A DNA stretch of 64,000 nucleotides, from positions 585,648 to 649,647 of the forward strand of contig JACKMT010000003.1 in NCBI GenBank assembly GCA_024235255.1, read 5' to 3'. Both the position numbers and the translations under genes were made by a program. The DNA is from Chromatiaceae bacterium. GTDB taxonomy: Bacteria > Pseudomonadota > Gammaproteobacteria > Chromatiales > Chromatiaceae. Below are positions 41,730-51,765 of the stretch, piece by piece. Position 1 is the stretch's first letter. Each line of letters starts with the position of its first letter. The notes under the pieces were generated by a model, which made no database searches, was not told the origin of the DNA, and was given only the letters and a program-made list of their open reading frames with translations.

Positions 41730-44048
41730 ATGTCCGATGACCAGATGGTAACAATCCAAGTTGACGGCCGGGAGCTGAAAGCGAAGGCTGGCACCTTATT
41801 AATCGAAGTGACCGATGCGGCAGGCATCAACATTCCCCGTTTTTGTTACCACAAGAAGCTCTCGATCGCTGCAAACTGCCGTATGTGCCTGGTGGAAGTA
41901 GCCAAAGTACCTAAGCCGCTGCCCGCTTGCGCAACGCCGGTCAACGAAGGTATGCAGGTCTATACCCGCTCTCCGTTGGCGCTCGCTGCGCAGAAGGGAA
42001 CCATGGAGTTTCTCCTCATTAACCATCCGCTGGACTGCCCAATCTGCGACCAGGGCGGTGAATGTGAACTACAGGATATCGCACTGGGATATGGCAACGA
42101 TGCTTCCCGCTTCGTGGAGGGAAAACGGGTGGTGCCGGACCGCGACATTGGACCGCTGATTGCCACCGACTTCACCCGCTGTATCCACTGTACCCGTTGT
42201 GTCCGTTTCGGCGCGGAAATCGCCGGCATACGTGAGCTTGGAGCGACCGGCCGCGGCGAGCATATGGAGATCGGAACCTACATTGAGAAGAGCGTCGACT
42301 CGGAACTTTCGGGCAATATCATCGATATATGTCCGGTTGGCTCCCTTACCTCCAAGCCATTTCTCTACAGCGCCAGAGCTTGGGAGCTGGTGCAGCGCAA
42401 AAGTATCGCTCCCCACGATTCGGTGGGCTCCAGTCTGAATCTGCACGTTCGCCGAAACCAGGTGATGCGGGTTCATCCAAGGGACAACGAGGCGGTCAAT
42501 GAATGCTGGATATCGGATCGTGACAGATTCAGTTACGAGGGGTTGTATAGCGCGGACCGCCTTACCAGACCGTTGGTCAAGAAGAGCGGCAATTGGGTCG
42601 AAACGGACTGGCAGGAAGCACTGGAGGCGGTTGCCCAGGGTTTGAAGAGAGCCCGAGGCACCAGCGGCAACCGACTTGGCGCGCTGCTCTCCCCAGGTGC
42701 AACGCTGGAAGAGTTTTATCTGGCGCAGAAGCTGATGCGCGGGCTGGGCAGCGAGAATATCGATTTCAGACTGCGCCAAAGTGATTTTCGTGCAGAGGAA
42801 CCCGCTTATCCCTGGTTGGGCCAAACCATTGCGCAGCTGGATGAGTTGAATGCAGCGCTGCTGATCGGATCCAATATCCGTAAAGAACAACCGATTCTGG
42901 GTCACCGCTTGCGCAAAGCTGCGCTGACGGGCGCGCAAATTAGTTTCATCAATCCACTGGAGCTGGAGCTGAACTACCACGCGACCCAGCTGGTGAACTC
43001 CCCGGCGGGTATGATTTCCGATCTTGCTGCAGTGGCCAAGGCACTCGGAGGTTATGGTGGCTTGATCGACAGCGCGGAAGTGAGCGATGTTCATCATCGG
43101 CTTGCCGAACAGTTGCGCACCGCTGAACGGGCGACCGTTTTACTCGGCAATATTGCGGTTGCCCACCCGGACTATGCGCTGATTCAGGGGCTGGCGCGTA
43201 TTATCGCCGGAAATAGCGGATCACTGCTGGGATATCTCCCGGAAGCGGCGAACAGTGTCGGTGGCAGGCTGGCCGGCGCACTCCCCGGCAACGATGGAAG
43301 CAACGCACAGGAGATGCTCAGCAACCCGCACAAAGGTTATCTGCTGATGGGTGTGGAGCCTGGGTTTGATTGCTGGAATCCGGCACGGGCAATGGAGACG
43401 CTGGGTCAGGCTGAGTTTGTGGCGGCGCTCAGCGCTTTCCGATCCCAAAGTCTGGAACAGGTGGCGGATGTGATATTGCCGATCGCCGCTTTTGCGGAGA
43501 CTTCCGGAACTTATGTCAACGCACAAGGAGAGTGGCAGTCTTTCTCTGGTGCGGTGGCACCTGCAGGCGAGTCCCGGCCGGCGTGGAAAGTGCTGCGCGT
43601 GCTCGGTAATCTGCTGGATCTCCCCGGCTTTGACCAAGTCAGTTCGGAGGAAATTCTGGCCGAAGCGCGCCAGGTTGCGGGGGATCGAAAACCGGACAAC
43701 AGTGCCGATGGCGGTGTTGCATACGAACGGCTGCTGGCAGGGGTCGGACTGACCCGGATCGGTGATGTCCCTATCTATGCACTGGACCCGCTGGTGCGTC
43801 GTGCAGCTTCGCTGCAGAAGACACGGGATGCAATCGAGGCAAGCAGCAGAATCAATGCCAGGGAAGCAGCAATGGCCGGCTTGGCCGATGGCGACAAAGT
43901 TGTCGTGAAACAAGATAAGAATAGCGCCAAACTGCGGGTGGTAATCGACCCTACAGTGCCCGATGGGTGCGTCAGAATTCCGGCCGGCCTGGTTGGAACA
44001 GATACGCTCGGCGGACAGATTGGCGACGTAACCCTGGAGAAGGCGTAA
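41730..44048 (+). CDS. nuoG: NADH-quinone oxidoreductase subunit G
   Basis: 75-kDa subunit carrying several iron-sulphur clusters; 772 aa. Cluster ligands: RFCYHKKLSIAANCRMCLVE and ACATPV (2Fe-2S), HPLDCPICDQGGECELQD (His/Cys cluster N5), CIHCTRCVRFGAEIAG and IDICPVGSLTSKPF (N4). The C-terminal half is a molybdopterin-oxidoreductase-like domain without an active site. Separated from nuoF by 109 bp, the largest gap in the operon. Confidence 0.97.
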   Translation: MSDDQMVTIQVDGRELKAKAGTLLIEVTDAAGINIPRFCYHKKLSIAANCRMCLVEVAKVPKPLPACATPVNEGMQVYTRSPLALAAQKGTMEFLLINHPLDCPICDQGGECELQDIALGYGNDASRFVEGKRVVPDRDIGPLIATDFTRCIHCTRCVRFGAEIAGIRELGATGRGEHMEIGTYIEKSVDSELSGNIIDICPVGSLTSKPFLYSARAWELVQRKSIAPHDSVGSSLNLHVRRNQVMRVHPRDNEAVNECWISDRDRFSYEGLYSADRLTRPLVKKSGNWVETDWQEALEAVAQGLKRARGTSGNRLGALLSPGATLEEFYLAQKLMRGLGSENIDFRLRQSDFRAEEPAYPWLGQTIAQLDELNAALLIGSNIRKEQPILGHRLRKAALTGAQISFINPLELELNYHATQLVNSPAGMISDLAAVAKALGGYGGLIDSAEVSDVHHRLAEQLRTAERATVLLGNIAVAHPDYALIQGLARIIAGNSGSLLGYLPEAANSVGGRLAGALPGNDGSNAQEMLSNPHKGYLLMGVEPGFDCWNPARAMETLGQAEFVAALSAFRSQSLEQVADVILPIAAFAETSGTYVNAQGEWQSFSGAVAPAGESRPAWKVLRVLGNLLDLPGFDQVSSEEILAEARQVAGDRKPDNSADGGVAYERLLAGVGLTRIGDVPIYALDPLVRRAASLQKTRDAIEASSRINAREAAMAGLADGDKVVVKQDKNSAKLRVVIDPTVPDGCVRIPAGLVGTDTLGGQIGDVTLEKA

Positions 44049-44051
44049 CCG

Positions 44052-45110
44052 ATGGATTTACTGATGAGCCTCTGGGAGTGGTTGGGTGAGAATCTGGTCG
44101 TTGTTCAGATTCTGATCAAGATCGTGATCATTGTCGCCCCCTTAATGTTGTGCGTAGCCTATTTCACTTACGCCGAACGCAAGATCATCGGCTATATGCA
44201 GGTGCGTATCGGTCCCAACCGGGTTGGTCCGAAAGGATGGCTGCAACCGATTGCCGATGCGGTCAAACTGATGTTTAAGGAGATCATTATCCCCAGCGGC
44301 GCCAACAAGACCCTGTTCCTGATCGCCCCGGTATTAACGCTGGGACCCGCACTTGCAGCCTGGGCAGTCTTTCCCTTCGGTGACGGACTGGTGCTCTCCA
44401 ATATCAACGCCGGGCTGCTCTATCTGATTGCGCTTACTTCGGTCGGGGTCTACGGTGTCATCATCTCCGGTTGGGCGTCTAATTCCAAATATGCATTCCT
44501 GGGAGCGATGCGCTCGGCTGCGCAGATCGTCTCCTACGAAATCGCCATGGGCTTCGCCCTGGTGGGCGTGCTGGTTGCCGCTGGCAGCCTCAATCTCGGA
44601 GAGATTGTGCGTGCCCAGGAAGGGGAAGGAGGGCTGTTCAACTGGTTCTGGCTGCCGCTGTTTCCGCTTTTTCTGATCTATTTCGTATCCGGTGTCGCCG
44701 AGACCAACCGTGCTCCGTTCGATGTCGCGGAGGGTGAATCCGAAATCGTGGCCGGGTTCCATGTTGAGTATTCAGGCATGCCCTTTGCCGTATTCTTTCT
44801 TGGCGAATACGCCAACATGATTCTGATATCGGCGCTGACCTCACTGCTTTTCCTCGGTGGCTGGCTGTCGCCATTCAACGGCTGGCCCTTGTTGGGTCCG
44901 ATGTTCGACTGGGTGCCGGGTATTGTATGGTTGTTTATCAAGACCGCATTTGTCGGTTTCTTTTTCCTCTGGCTGCGCGCTACCTTTCCACGCTATCGCT
45001 ACGATCAGATCATGCGCCTCGGCTGGAAGGTGTTTATTCCCATCACCATCGTCTGGATCATGGTGGTGGGTCTTGCCGTGGTGTTCGAAATGCCCTGGTG
45101 GTTTGATTGA
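44052..45110 (+). CDS. nuoH: NADH-quinone oxidoreductase subunit H
   Basis: Membrane subunit at the junction with the peripheral arm, 352 aa, eight or nine helices. Conserved loops: YAERKIIGYMQVRIGPNRVG, ETNRAPFDVAEGESEIVAGF and HVEYSGMPFAVFFLGEYANM. Begins three bases after nuoG. Confidence 0.97.
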   Translation: MDLLMSLWEWLGENLVVVQILIKIVIIVAPLMLCVAYFTYAERKIIGYMQVRIGPNRVGPKGWLQPIADAVKLMFKEIIIPSGANKTLFLIAPVLTLGPALAAWAVFPFGDGLVLSNINAGLLYLIALTSVGVYGVIISGWASNSKYAFLGAMRSAAQIVSYEIAMGFALVGVLVAAGSLNLGEIVRAQEGEGGLFNWFWLPLFPLFLIYFVSGVAETNRAPFDVAEGESEIVAGFHVEYSGMPFAVFFLGEYANMILISALTSLLFLGGWLSPFNGWPLLGPMFDWVPGIVWLFIKTAFVGFFFLWLRATFPRYRYDQIMRLGWKVFIPITIVWIMVVGLAVVFEMPWWFD

Positions 45111-45123
45111 GGCGGAGTGACAG

Positions 45124-45612
45124 ATGAACGTACTGCGTGACTACATCAAGAGTCTGTTCCTGCTGGAGCTGATGCGCGGCTTGGCGTTGACCGGCCGTTA
45201 CCTATTCAAAAAGAAGTTTACTGTGCAGTATCCGGAGGAGAAAGCCCCGATATCTCCGCGCTTTCGCGGACTGCATGCGCAACGCAGATATGCCAGCGGC
45301 GAAGAGCGCTGCATCGCCTGCAAACTATGCGAAGCGACCTGCCCGGCACTTGCGATTACCATCGAGGCGGAGCCGCGCGCGGATGGTTCGCGGCGAACGA
45401 CGCGCTATGACATCGACCTGTTCAAGTGCATTTTCTGCGGCTATTGCCAGGAGTCCTGCCCGGTTGACGCAATTGTGGAGACCCGCCTCTACGAGTACCA
45501 CTTCGAGAATCGAGAGGACGCCATCATGACCAAGGAGAAGCTGCTTGCCATGGGCGACAAATTTGAACAACAACTTGCAGCCGATATTGCGGCGCAGTCG
45601 CAGTACCGTTGA
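45124..45612 (+). CDS. nuoI: NADH-quinone oxidoreductase subunit I
   Basis: Ferredoxin-like subunit with two 4Fe-4S clusters (N6a and N6b), 162 aa. Both motifs are intact: RCIACKLCEATCPA and CIFCGYCQESCPVDAI. The N-terminal amphipathic segment lies against the membrane. Confidence 0.97.
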   Translation: MNVLRDYIKSLFLLELMRGLALTGRYLFKKKFTVQYPEEKAPISPRFRGLHAQRRYASGEERCIACKLCEATCPALAITIEAEPRADGSRRTTRYDIDLFKCIFCGYCQESCPVDAIVETRLYEYHFENREDAIMTKEKLLAMGDKFEQQLAADIAAQSQYR

Positions 45613-45658
45613 GCAACGCGGTGCATAACGGGAAATCTGATTTTAACTGGATGATCTG

Positions 45659-46261
45659 ATGACATTCGAACTGTTTGTCTTTTACGTGTTTGCTGCCATT
45701 CTCGTGTTCGCAGCGACCATGGTTATAACCCGAAAAAACCCTGTGCATTCGGCGCTCTTTCTGGTTTTGGCGTTTTTTACCAGTGCCGCTATCTGGCTGC
45801 TCGCGGAGGCGGAGTTTCTCGCCATCGTTCTGGTACTGGTCTATGTCGGCGCGGTTATGGTGCTTTTCCTGTTCGTGGTGATGATGCTCGATATCGATAT
45901 CGCCACCATGCGTGCCGGCTTTGTCAAGAACCTACCGCTGGCGATTTTGATCGCGATAGCGATGGTCATCGAGATATTTCTGGTGATCGGTTCGGGCAGT
46001 TTTAGCCTGGATCAGTTTGCGGCACCGTTGCCGCTGCCCGCTGACTACAACAACACCGCTTCCCTGGGCAACATACTCTACACCGAGTATATGTACCCAT
46101 TTGAAGTCGCCGCGGTCATACTGCTGGTGGCAATTATTGCCGCCATCGGTCTGACCATGCGCAAGCGTCCCGAATCCAAATATCAGGATCCTTCCAAGCA
46201 GGTGCGCGTGAAGAAGGGCGAGGACCGAATTACCGTACTCAAGATGGATGCGGAGGATTGA
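45659..46261 (+). CDS. nuoJ: NADH-quinone oxidoreductase subunit J
   Basis: Membrane subunit, 200 aa, five helices. The family segment ALFLVLAFFTSAAIWLLAEA and the pi-bulge helix LVLVYVGAVMVLFLFVVMML are present. Starts at the second of two overlapping ATG options; 46 bp after nuoI. Confidence 0.96.
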   Translation: MTFELFVFYVFAAILVFAATMVITRKNPVHSALFLVLAFFTSAAIWLLAEAEFLAIVLVLVYVGAVMVLFLFVVMMLDIDIATMRAGFVKNLPLAILIAIAMVIEIFLVIGSGSFSLDQFAAPLPLPADYNNTASLGNILYTEYMYPFEVAAVILLVAIIAAIGLTMRKRPESKYQDPSKQVRVKKGEDRITVLKMDAED

Positions 46262-46262
46262 G

Positions 46263-46568
46263 ATGCTTGCGTTGACCGATTTTCTGATGCTCGGTGCAAT
46301 CCTCTTTTCGCTCAGCGTGGCGGGGATATTCCTGAACCGAAAGAACGTCATCATTTTGCTGATGTGTATCGAGCTTATGCTGTTGGCCGTGAATATCAAT
46401 TTTGTGGCCTTCTCCCATTTTCACGGCGACACGGTGGGGCAGGTGTTTGTGTTCTTTATTCTCACCGTGGCGGCGGCTGAGGCGGCGATCGGCCTGGCTA
46501 TCCTGGTGGTACTGTTTCGCAACCGGCGTACTATCAACGTCGAAGACCTCGACACGCTCAAAGGTTAA
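46263..46568 (+). CDS. nuoK: NADH-quinone oxidoreductase subunit K
   Basis: Small membrane subunit, 101 aa, three helices. The proton-path glutamates are in LLMCIELMLLAVN and VAAAEAAIGLAILV. The true start is ATG 46263 (two bases after the nuoJ stop, GGAGG just upstream); a longer open frame from 46248 is not the start. Confidence 0.97.
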   Translation: MLALTDFLMLGAILFSLSVAGIFLNRKNVIILLMCIELMLLAVNINFVAFSHFHGDTVGQVFVFFILTVAAAEAAIGLAILVVLFRNRRTINVEDLDTLKG

Positions 46569-46570
46569 GC

Positions 46571-48559
46571 ATGGAAACATTTTATCTGATCATTGTGCTG
46601 GCACCTCTGCTGGGGGCCATCGTGGCCGGCTTCTGGGGTGCAAAAATCGGCCGCGCCGGGGCGCACTGGGTGACTAGCAGCGGTGTCGGCATCTCGGCGC
46701 TGCTCTCGATCTACGTGCTGAGCGGGTTTGTTTCGGGCAGCCGGGAGCTGTTCAACGGCACCGTCTATACCTGGATGGTCAGCGACGGACTCAATATGGA
46801 GGTCGGGTTCCTGGTCGACCGGCTCACTGCAGTGATGATGACCGTGGTCACCTTCGTCTCCTTCTGCATCCACATCTACACCATCGGTTACATGGCGCAT
46901 GACGAGGAGAACTGGCCCGGCGGCAGCCTTGCAGGAGCCAACAGCTACCAGCGTTTTTTCAGCTATATCTCGCTGTTCACCTTCTCCATGTTGATGCTGG
47001 TGATGTCCAACAACTTCCTCCAGCTCTTTTTCGGCTGGGAAGCGGTCGGTCTGGTCTCCTATCTGTTGATCGGATTCTGGTCGGTCCGGCCCACTGCTAT
47101 TTTCGCCAATCTCAAGGCGTTCCTGGTCAACCGGGTGGGCGATTTCGGCTTTCTGCTCGGTATCGCAGCCATTGCGCTTTACACCAACAGCCTGGATTAT
47201 GCCGATGTGTTCGCCAGGATTCCGGGCCTTGCTGATACCCAGATTCAGATCTTTGGCGATACTAACTGGTCGCTGATTTCGGTTATCGGCATTCTGTTGT
47301 TTATCGGTGCCATGGGCAAGTCGGCCCAGGTACCGCTGCATGTGTGGCTGCCCGACTCAATGGAAGGCCCGACTCCGATCTCCGCGTTGATTCATGCTGC
47401 CACCATGGTGACCGCGGGCGTGTTTATGGTGGCCCGGATGTCGCCGATCTATGAGTTCTCCGAGACTGCGCTCAGTTTCGTGCTGGTGATCGGCGCCACT
47501 ACCGCCTTCTTCACCGGTCTGATCGGTATTGTCCAGAACGACATCAAACGGGTAGTCGCCTACTCCACCTTGTCACAGCTGGGTTACATGATGGTAGCGC
47601 TAGGTGTCTCTGCCTACGCCGCCGGTATCTTCCACCTGATGACGCATGCCTTCTTCAAAGCACTGCTGTTTCTTGCCGCCGGTTCGGTCATTATCGGCAT
47701 GCATCATGACCAGGATATCCGCAACATGGGTGGCATCCGCAAATATATGCCCTGGACTTACTGGACGTCGCTGATCGGTTCGTTGGCATTGATCGGATTC
47801 CCCGGATTTTCCGGCTTCTTTTCAAAAGACGCCATCATCGAAGCGGTGCATCACTCCCATATAGCGGGCTCCGGCTATGCCTATGCCGTGGTGCTCATTG
47901 GAGTATTTATTACCGCACTCTACAGCTTTCGCATGTTCTTCCTGGTTTTCCATGGCGAGGGACCACGCGACAGCCACGCCAAACACCACCTGAAAGAGTC
48001 GCCCAAAGTGGTCACCGTACCGTTGGTGCTGCTCGCTATTCCATCGGTCGGCATCGGCTATCTGACCATGGAGACGATGCTGTTTGGGGATTGGTTCAAT
48101 AATGTACTGTTCGTGCTGCCGCAACACGACACTTTGGCCGAGTTGGGGAAGGGCATCCATGGGCCGAACTCGATGATCGCCCACGGTTTCATGGGACCGG
48201 CGCTCTATCTGGCACTGGCCGGGCTGATCGTCGCCTGGTTTATCTATACGAAAAAGCCCGATGTTGCCGAGATGATCAAGGCGCGCCTCGCACCGCTCTA
48301 TCGTGCACTGGACAAGAAATACTGGTTCGATGAAGCGTACCAGTTCCTTTTCGCTGGCGGCAGCAGGGGGCTCGGTAATGCGCTCTGGTCAAAAGGCGAC
48401 CGTTTCATCATCGACACTGTAATTATCAATGGTTCTGCACGCACCGTCGGCCGGATTGCGGATTGGGCAAGGACTATTCAGACCGGTTATCTTTTTCACT
48501 ACGCCATTGCCATGATTCTGGGTCTGCTGTTATTGCTGACCTGGTTCGTGATTGCTTGA
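46571..48559 (+). CDS. nuoL: NADH-quinone oxidoreductase subunit L
   Basis: Largest antiporter-like proton-pumping subunit, 662 aa. Key sequences are FFGWEAVGLVSYLLIGFW (essential Glu), AMGKSAQVPLHVWLPDSMEG (Lys), and MTHAFFKALLFLAAGSVI (channel His and Lys). The C-terminal long lateral helix is present. Confidence 0.97.
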   Translation: METFYLIIVLAPLLGAIVAGFWGAKIGRAGAHWVTSSGVGISALLSIYVLSGFVSGSRELFNGTVYTWMVSDGLNMEVGFLVDRLTAVMMTVVTFVSFCIHIYTIGYMAHDEENWPGGSLAGANSYQRFFSYISLFTFSMLMLVMSNNFLQLFFGWEAVGLVSYLLIGFWSVRPTAIFANLKAFLVNRVGDFGFLLGIAAIALYTNSLDYADVFARIPGLADTQIQIFGDTNWSLISVIGILLFIGAMGKSAQVPLHVWLPDSMEGPTPISALIHAATMVTAGVFMVARMSPIYEFSETALSFVLVIGATTAFFTGLIGIVQNDIKRVVAYSTLSQLGYMMVALGVSAYAAGIFHLMTHAFFKALLFLAAGSVIIGMHHDQDIRNMGGIRKYMPWTYWTSLIGSLALIGFPGFSGFFSKDAIIEAVHHSHIAGSGYAYAVVLIGVFITALYSFRMFFLVFHGEGPRDSHAKHHLKESPKVVTVPLVLLAIPSVGIGYLTMETMLFGDWFNNVLFVLPQHDTLAELGKGIHGPNSMIAHGFMGPALYLALAGLIVAWFIYTKKPDVAEMIKARLAPLYRALDKKYWFDEAYQFLFAGGSRGLGNALWSKGDRFIIDTVIINGSARTVGRIADWARTIQTGYLFHYAIAMILGLLLLLTWFVIA

Positions 48560-48577
48560 CAAGGCAGGAAACTACGC

Positions 48578-50092
48578 ATGTTTGCAGATTGGCCCATTCT
48601 GAGTTTGACCATCTGGCTGCCTATTATCGGTGGAGCTTTGGTTCTCGCTAGCGGTGACAAGTCGGCCAATGCCACCCGCTGGACTGCATTGATCATTTCG
48701 GTGTTGACGTTTATCGCGAGCCTGCCGCTCTACAGCAGTTTCGACCCGGCTACCGCCGACATGCAGTTTGTCGAACGGGCACCATGGATCACGCTGTTCA
48801 ATATTGAGTACTACCTGGGTATAGATGGTATCTCGATGCCGCTGATCATCCTGACCACATTTATCACGGTATTTGTGATCATTGCGGCCTGGGAGGTTAT
48901 CCAGTACAAACCGGCGAGCTATCTGGCTGCATTTCTGATCATGGAAGGCGTCATGGTCGGTGTGTTTGCCTCTCTGGATGCAATGCTGTTCTATGTGTTC
49001 TGGGAGGCGATGTTGATCCCGATGTTCCTAATCATCGGCGTCTGGGGAGGACCGAACCGGGTCTACGCGACCATCAAGTTTTTTCTCTACACCTTTTTCG
49101 GCTCAGTATTCATGCTGGTTGCGCTAATCTACATGTACTTCCAGTCCGGTTCCTTCGATATTTTGATGTTCCACAACCTCAAGCTTGGGCTGAGCGAACA
49201 GATACTGATCTTTATCGCTTTTCTACTGGCATTCGCAGTCAAGGTACCCATGTGGCCGGTGCATACCTGGCTGCCGGATGCGCATGTTGAGGCACCTACC
49301 GGTGGGTCGGTCATTCTGGCCGCGATCATGCTGAAAATCGGCGGCTACGGCTTTCTGCGTTTCAGCCTGCCGATTTCACCAGACGCGAGCCACCAGCTTG
49401 ACTGGCTGATCATCAGCCTCTCGCTAATTGCGGTTGTCTATATCGGCTTTGTTGCGCTGGTGCAGCAGGATATGAAAAAACTGATCGCCTATTCCTCTAT
49501 CGCTCATATGGGGTTTGTCACGTTAGGATTCTTCATCGTCTTTACCATTACTGCCAATCCCAACGCTGAAACCGGTGCCATGCTGGGGGTTCAGGGCGGC
49601 ATGGTGCAGATGGTTTCGCATGGTTTTATCTCGGCAGCGCTGTTTCTTTGCGTCGGAGTGCTCTACGATCGGGTGCATAGCCGAGAGATCTCAGCCTATG
49701 GCGGTGTCGTCAATACCATGCCAATATTTGGCGGCTTTATGGTGTTCTTCGCGATGGCCAACGCGGGGCTGCCCGGCACCTCCGGTTTTGTCGGTGAGTT
49801 CATGGTCATCCTGGCAAGCTTCCGTGCAGATTTCTGGTATGCATTTCTGGCCGCTACCACGCTTATCATAGGCGCTGCATATACCCTTTGGATGGTGAAG
49901 CGCGTGGTGTTTGGAGAGGTCGCCAACGACAATGTTGCTGCATTGCAGGATATAAGCAGCCGTGAGTTGCTGATACTTGGCTCCCTGGCACTGGCGGTCC
50001 TGATGCTTGGTCTCTGGCCCGGACCTCTGGTGGAGGTGATGGATGCCTCGATCGCCAACCTGTTGAAGCACATCGCCGTGTCAAAACTCTGA
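48578..50092 (+). CDS. nuoM: NADH-quinone oxidoreductase subunit M
   Basis: Antiporter-like proton-pumping subunit, 504 aa. The essential glutamate is in FYVFWEAMLIPMFLIIGVWG, and the channel lysine region is AFAVKVPMWPVHTWLPDAHV. RBS AAGGCAGGA precedes the ATG; 18 bp after nuoL. Confidence 0.97.
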   Translation: MFADWPILSLTIWLPIIGGALVLASGDKSANATRWTALIISVLTFIASLPLYSSFDPATADMQFVERAPWITLFNIEYYLGIDGISMPLIILTTFITVFVIIAAWEVIQYKPASYLAAFLIMEGVMVGVFASLDAMLFYVFWEAMLIPMFLIIGVWGGPNRVYATIKFFLYTFFGSVFMLVALIYMYFQSGSFDILMFHNLKLGLSEQILIFIAFLLAFAVKVPMWPVHTWLPDAHVEAPTGGSVILAAIMLKIGGYGFLRFSLPISPDASHQLDWLIISLSLIAVVYIGFVALVQQDMKKLIAYSSIAHMGFVTLGFFIVFTITANPNAETGAMLGVQGGMVQMVSHGFISAALFLCVGVLYDRVHSREISAYGGVVNTMPIFGGFMVFFAMANAGLPGTSGFVGEFMVILASFRADFWYAFLAATTLIIGAAYTLWMVKRVVFGEVANDNVAALQDISSRELLILGSLALAVLMLGLWPGPLVEVMDASIANLLKHIAVSKL

Positions 50093-50118
50093 TACGGCCC
50101 GTAACGAGATAAGTATCC

Positions 50119-51561
50119 ATGCAATTTGAGATGCCAAGCCTGATACCGGTCCTGCCGGAACTCTTCCTCCTCACCATGACTTGTGTGATTCTGGTGGTGG
50201 ATCTTTTTCTCAAAGAGGAGCAGCGGGTCATTAGTTATGGTTTGGTTCAGATCAGCCTGTTGCTGTCGGTCTGTATCGTCTATCTGACATCAGGCGCAGA
50301 AGCCGAGGTGATTTTTTACGGCAGTGTCATTCGCGATCCCATGGGCGACGTGTTAAAAGTTGCCATTTATCTGATCAGCGCCGGCGCCTTTCTCTACTCG
50401 AAGGATTACCTGCTGGATCGCAATCTGTTCAAGGGCGAATTCTACGTGCTTGGTCTGTTCGCAGTGCTCGGTATGACCGTGATGGTATCGGCCAACAGTT
50501 TTCTCACCGTCTATTTGGGACTTGAACTGTTGGCACTCTCACTCTATGCCCTGGTGGCTTTCGATCGTGACTCTAAGGCCGGCTCGGAAGCCGCAATGAA
50601 GTACTTTGTGCTCGGGGCATTGGCTTCCGGTATGTTGCTGTACGGCATCTCCATGATCTATGGCGCAACCGGTTCGATCGAGTTTCCGCAGGTGGCCAAA
50701 GCGGTGGCAGAAACCGGTATGGATAATATGGTGCTGGTGTTCGGATTGGTGTTCGTGGTGATCGGGCTCGCATTCAAATTCGGTGCCGTACCGCTGCACA
50801 TGTGGGTACCGGATGTCTATCACGGGGCGCCGACTGCGGTGACGCTGTTTATCGGCAGCACTCCCAAGATAGCTGCATTTGCGCTCGCTATGCGCCTGTT
50901 GGTGGATGGACTCGAACCGCTGCACGCAGATTGGCAGGGAATGCTGGTTATTCTCGCAGTGCTTTCAATGGCACTGGGTAATGTTATCGCTATTGCGCAG
51001 ACTAACATCAAGCGAATGCTCGCTTACTCGACTATTTCACATGTAGGCTTTATTCTGCTGGGAATATTGGCCGGAACCAGCAAGGGTTATACGGCGGCCA
51101 TGTTCTACAGTATCGTCTACGCAATCATGGCACTCGGCGGTTTTGGTATCGTGCTGCTGCTCAGCCGCCGCGGGTTCGAAGCGGAAAACCTGGATGACTA
51201 CAAGGGGCTGCATGATCGTAGTCCCTGGTTCGCGGCCATGATGCTGCTGCTTATGTTCTCAATGGCGGGCGTTCCTCCGACGGTTGGTTTTTTCGCCAAG
51301 ATGTTTGTGCTTGAAGCGGTTGTCAGTATTGACATGACTTGGTTGGCACTGGTTGGTGTCTTCTTTTCTATCATCGGTGTTTACTACTATCTGCGCATCG
51401 TCAAGCTCATGTATTTCGACAAACCAACTGACGATACACCGTTAACGGCTGGCTTGGATACCCGTATCGCGCTCTCAGTAAACGGGCTGATGATGTTGGC
51501 ATTAGGTATGTTTCCAGCGGCGATACTTTCAATCTGTGCCGCTGCGGTCGGCTCCGTATAA
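50119..51561 (+). CDS. nuoN: NADH-quinone oxidoreductase subunit N
   Basis: Third antiporter-like subunit, 480 aa, last gene of the operon. Conserved segments: YLGLELLALSLYALVAFDRD, KFGAVPLHMWVPDVYHGAPT and AYSTISHVGFILLGILAG. The initiator tRNA gene follows 88 bp downstream with its own promoter. Confidence 0.97.
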   Translation: MQFEMPSLIPVLPELFLLTMTCVILVVDLFLKEEQRVISYGLVQISLLLSVCIVYLTSGAEAEVIFYGSVIRDPMGDVLKVAIYLISAGAFLYSKDYLLDRNLFKGEFYVLGLFAVLGMTVMVSANSFLTVYLGLELLALSLYALVAFDRDSKAGSEAAMKYFVLGALASGMLLYGISMIYGATGSIEFPQVAKAVAETGMDNMVLVFGLVFVVIGLAFKFGAVPLHMWVPDVYHGAPTAVTLFIGSTPKIAAFALAMRLLVDGLEPLHADWQGMLVILAVLSMALGNVIAIAQTNIKRMLAYSTISHVGFILLGILAGTSKGYTAAMFYSIVYAIMALGGFGIVLLLSRRGFEAENLDDYKGLHDRSPWFAAMMLLLMFSMAGVPPTVGFFAKMFVLEAVVSIDMTWLALVGVFFSIIGVYYYLRIVKLMYFDKPTDDTPLTAGLDTRIALSVNGLMMLALGMFPAAILSICAAAVGSV

Positions 51562-51608
51562 AGAAGTGATAAGGATAGTAAAAAAAGGGCGGAATATTTT
51601 GAAAGTAC

Positions 51609-51637
51609 TTGCGAAAAGCGACTCCCAACTGTAATAT
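51609..51637 (+). promoter_or_regulatory. Promoter of the initiator tRNA gene
   Basis: TTGCGA and TAATAT are separated by 17 bp, with a GC-rich discriminator (CGCCCC) after the -10 element, as in growth-rate-controlled stable-RNA promoters. The tRNA begins 12 bases after the -10. Confidence 0.7.
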
Positions 51638-51649
51638 TCGCCCCTCAGC

Positions 51650-51726
51650 TGCGGGGTGGAGCAGTCTGGCAGCTCGTCGGGCTCATAACCCGAAGGTCGG
51701 AGGTTCAAATCCTTCCCCCGCTACCA
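51650..51726 (+). tRNA. Initiator tRNA-fMet (anticodon CAT)
   Basis: 77 nt with encoded CCA. The anticodon arm TCGGG-CTCATAA-CCCGA has the three consecutive G-C pairs characteristic of initiator tRNA. The first and 72nd bases do not pair (T and T here, C and A in E. coli), another initiator hallmark. The T-arm is GGAGG-TTCAAAT-CCTTC. Located just after nuoN. Confidence 0.95.
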
Positions 51727-51730
51727 AATA

Positions 51731-51765
51731 AAACGGCTTGGAGAGTAATCTCCAAGCCGTTTTGC
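51731..51765 (+). terminator. Rho-independent terminator after tRNA-fMet
   Basis: A perfect stem of 14 bp including its A/T ends (AAACGGCTTGGAGA with TCTCCAAGCCGTTT), four-base loop GTAA, then TTGCTTT. Confidence 0.92.
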
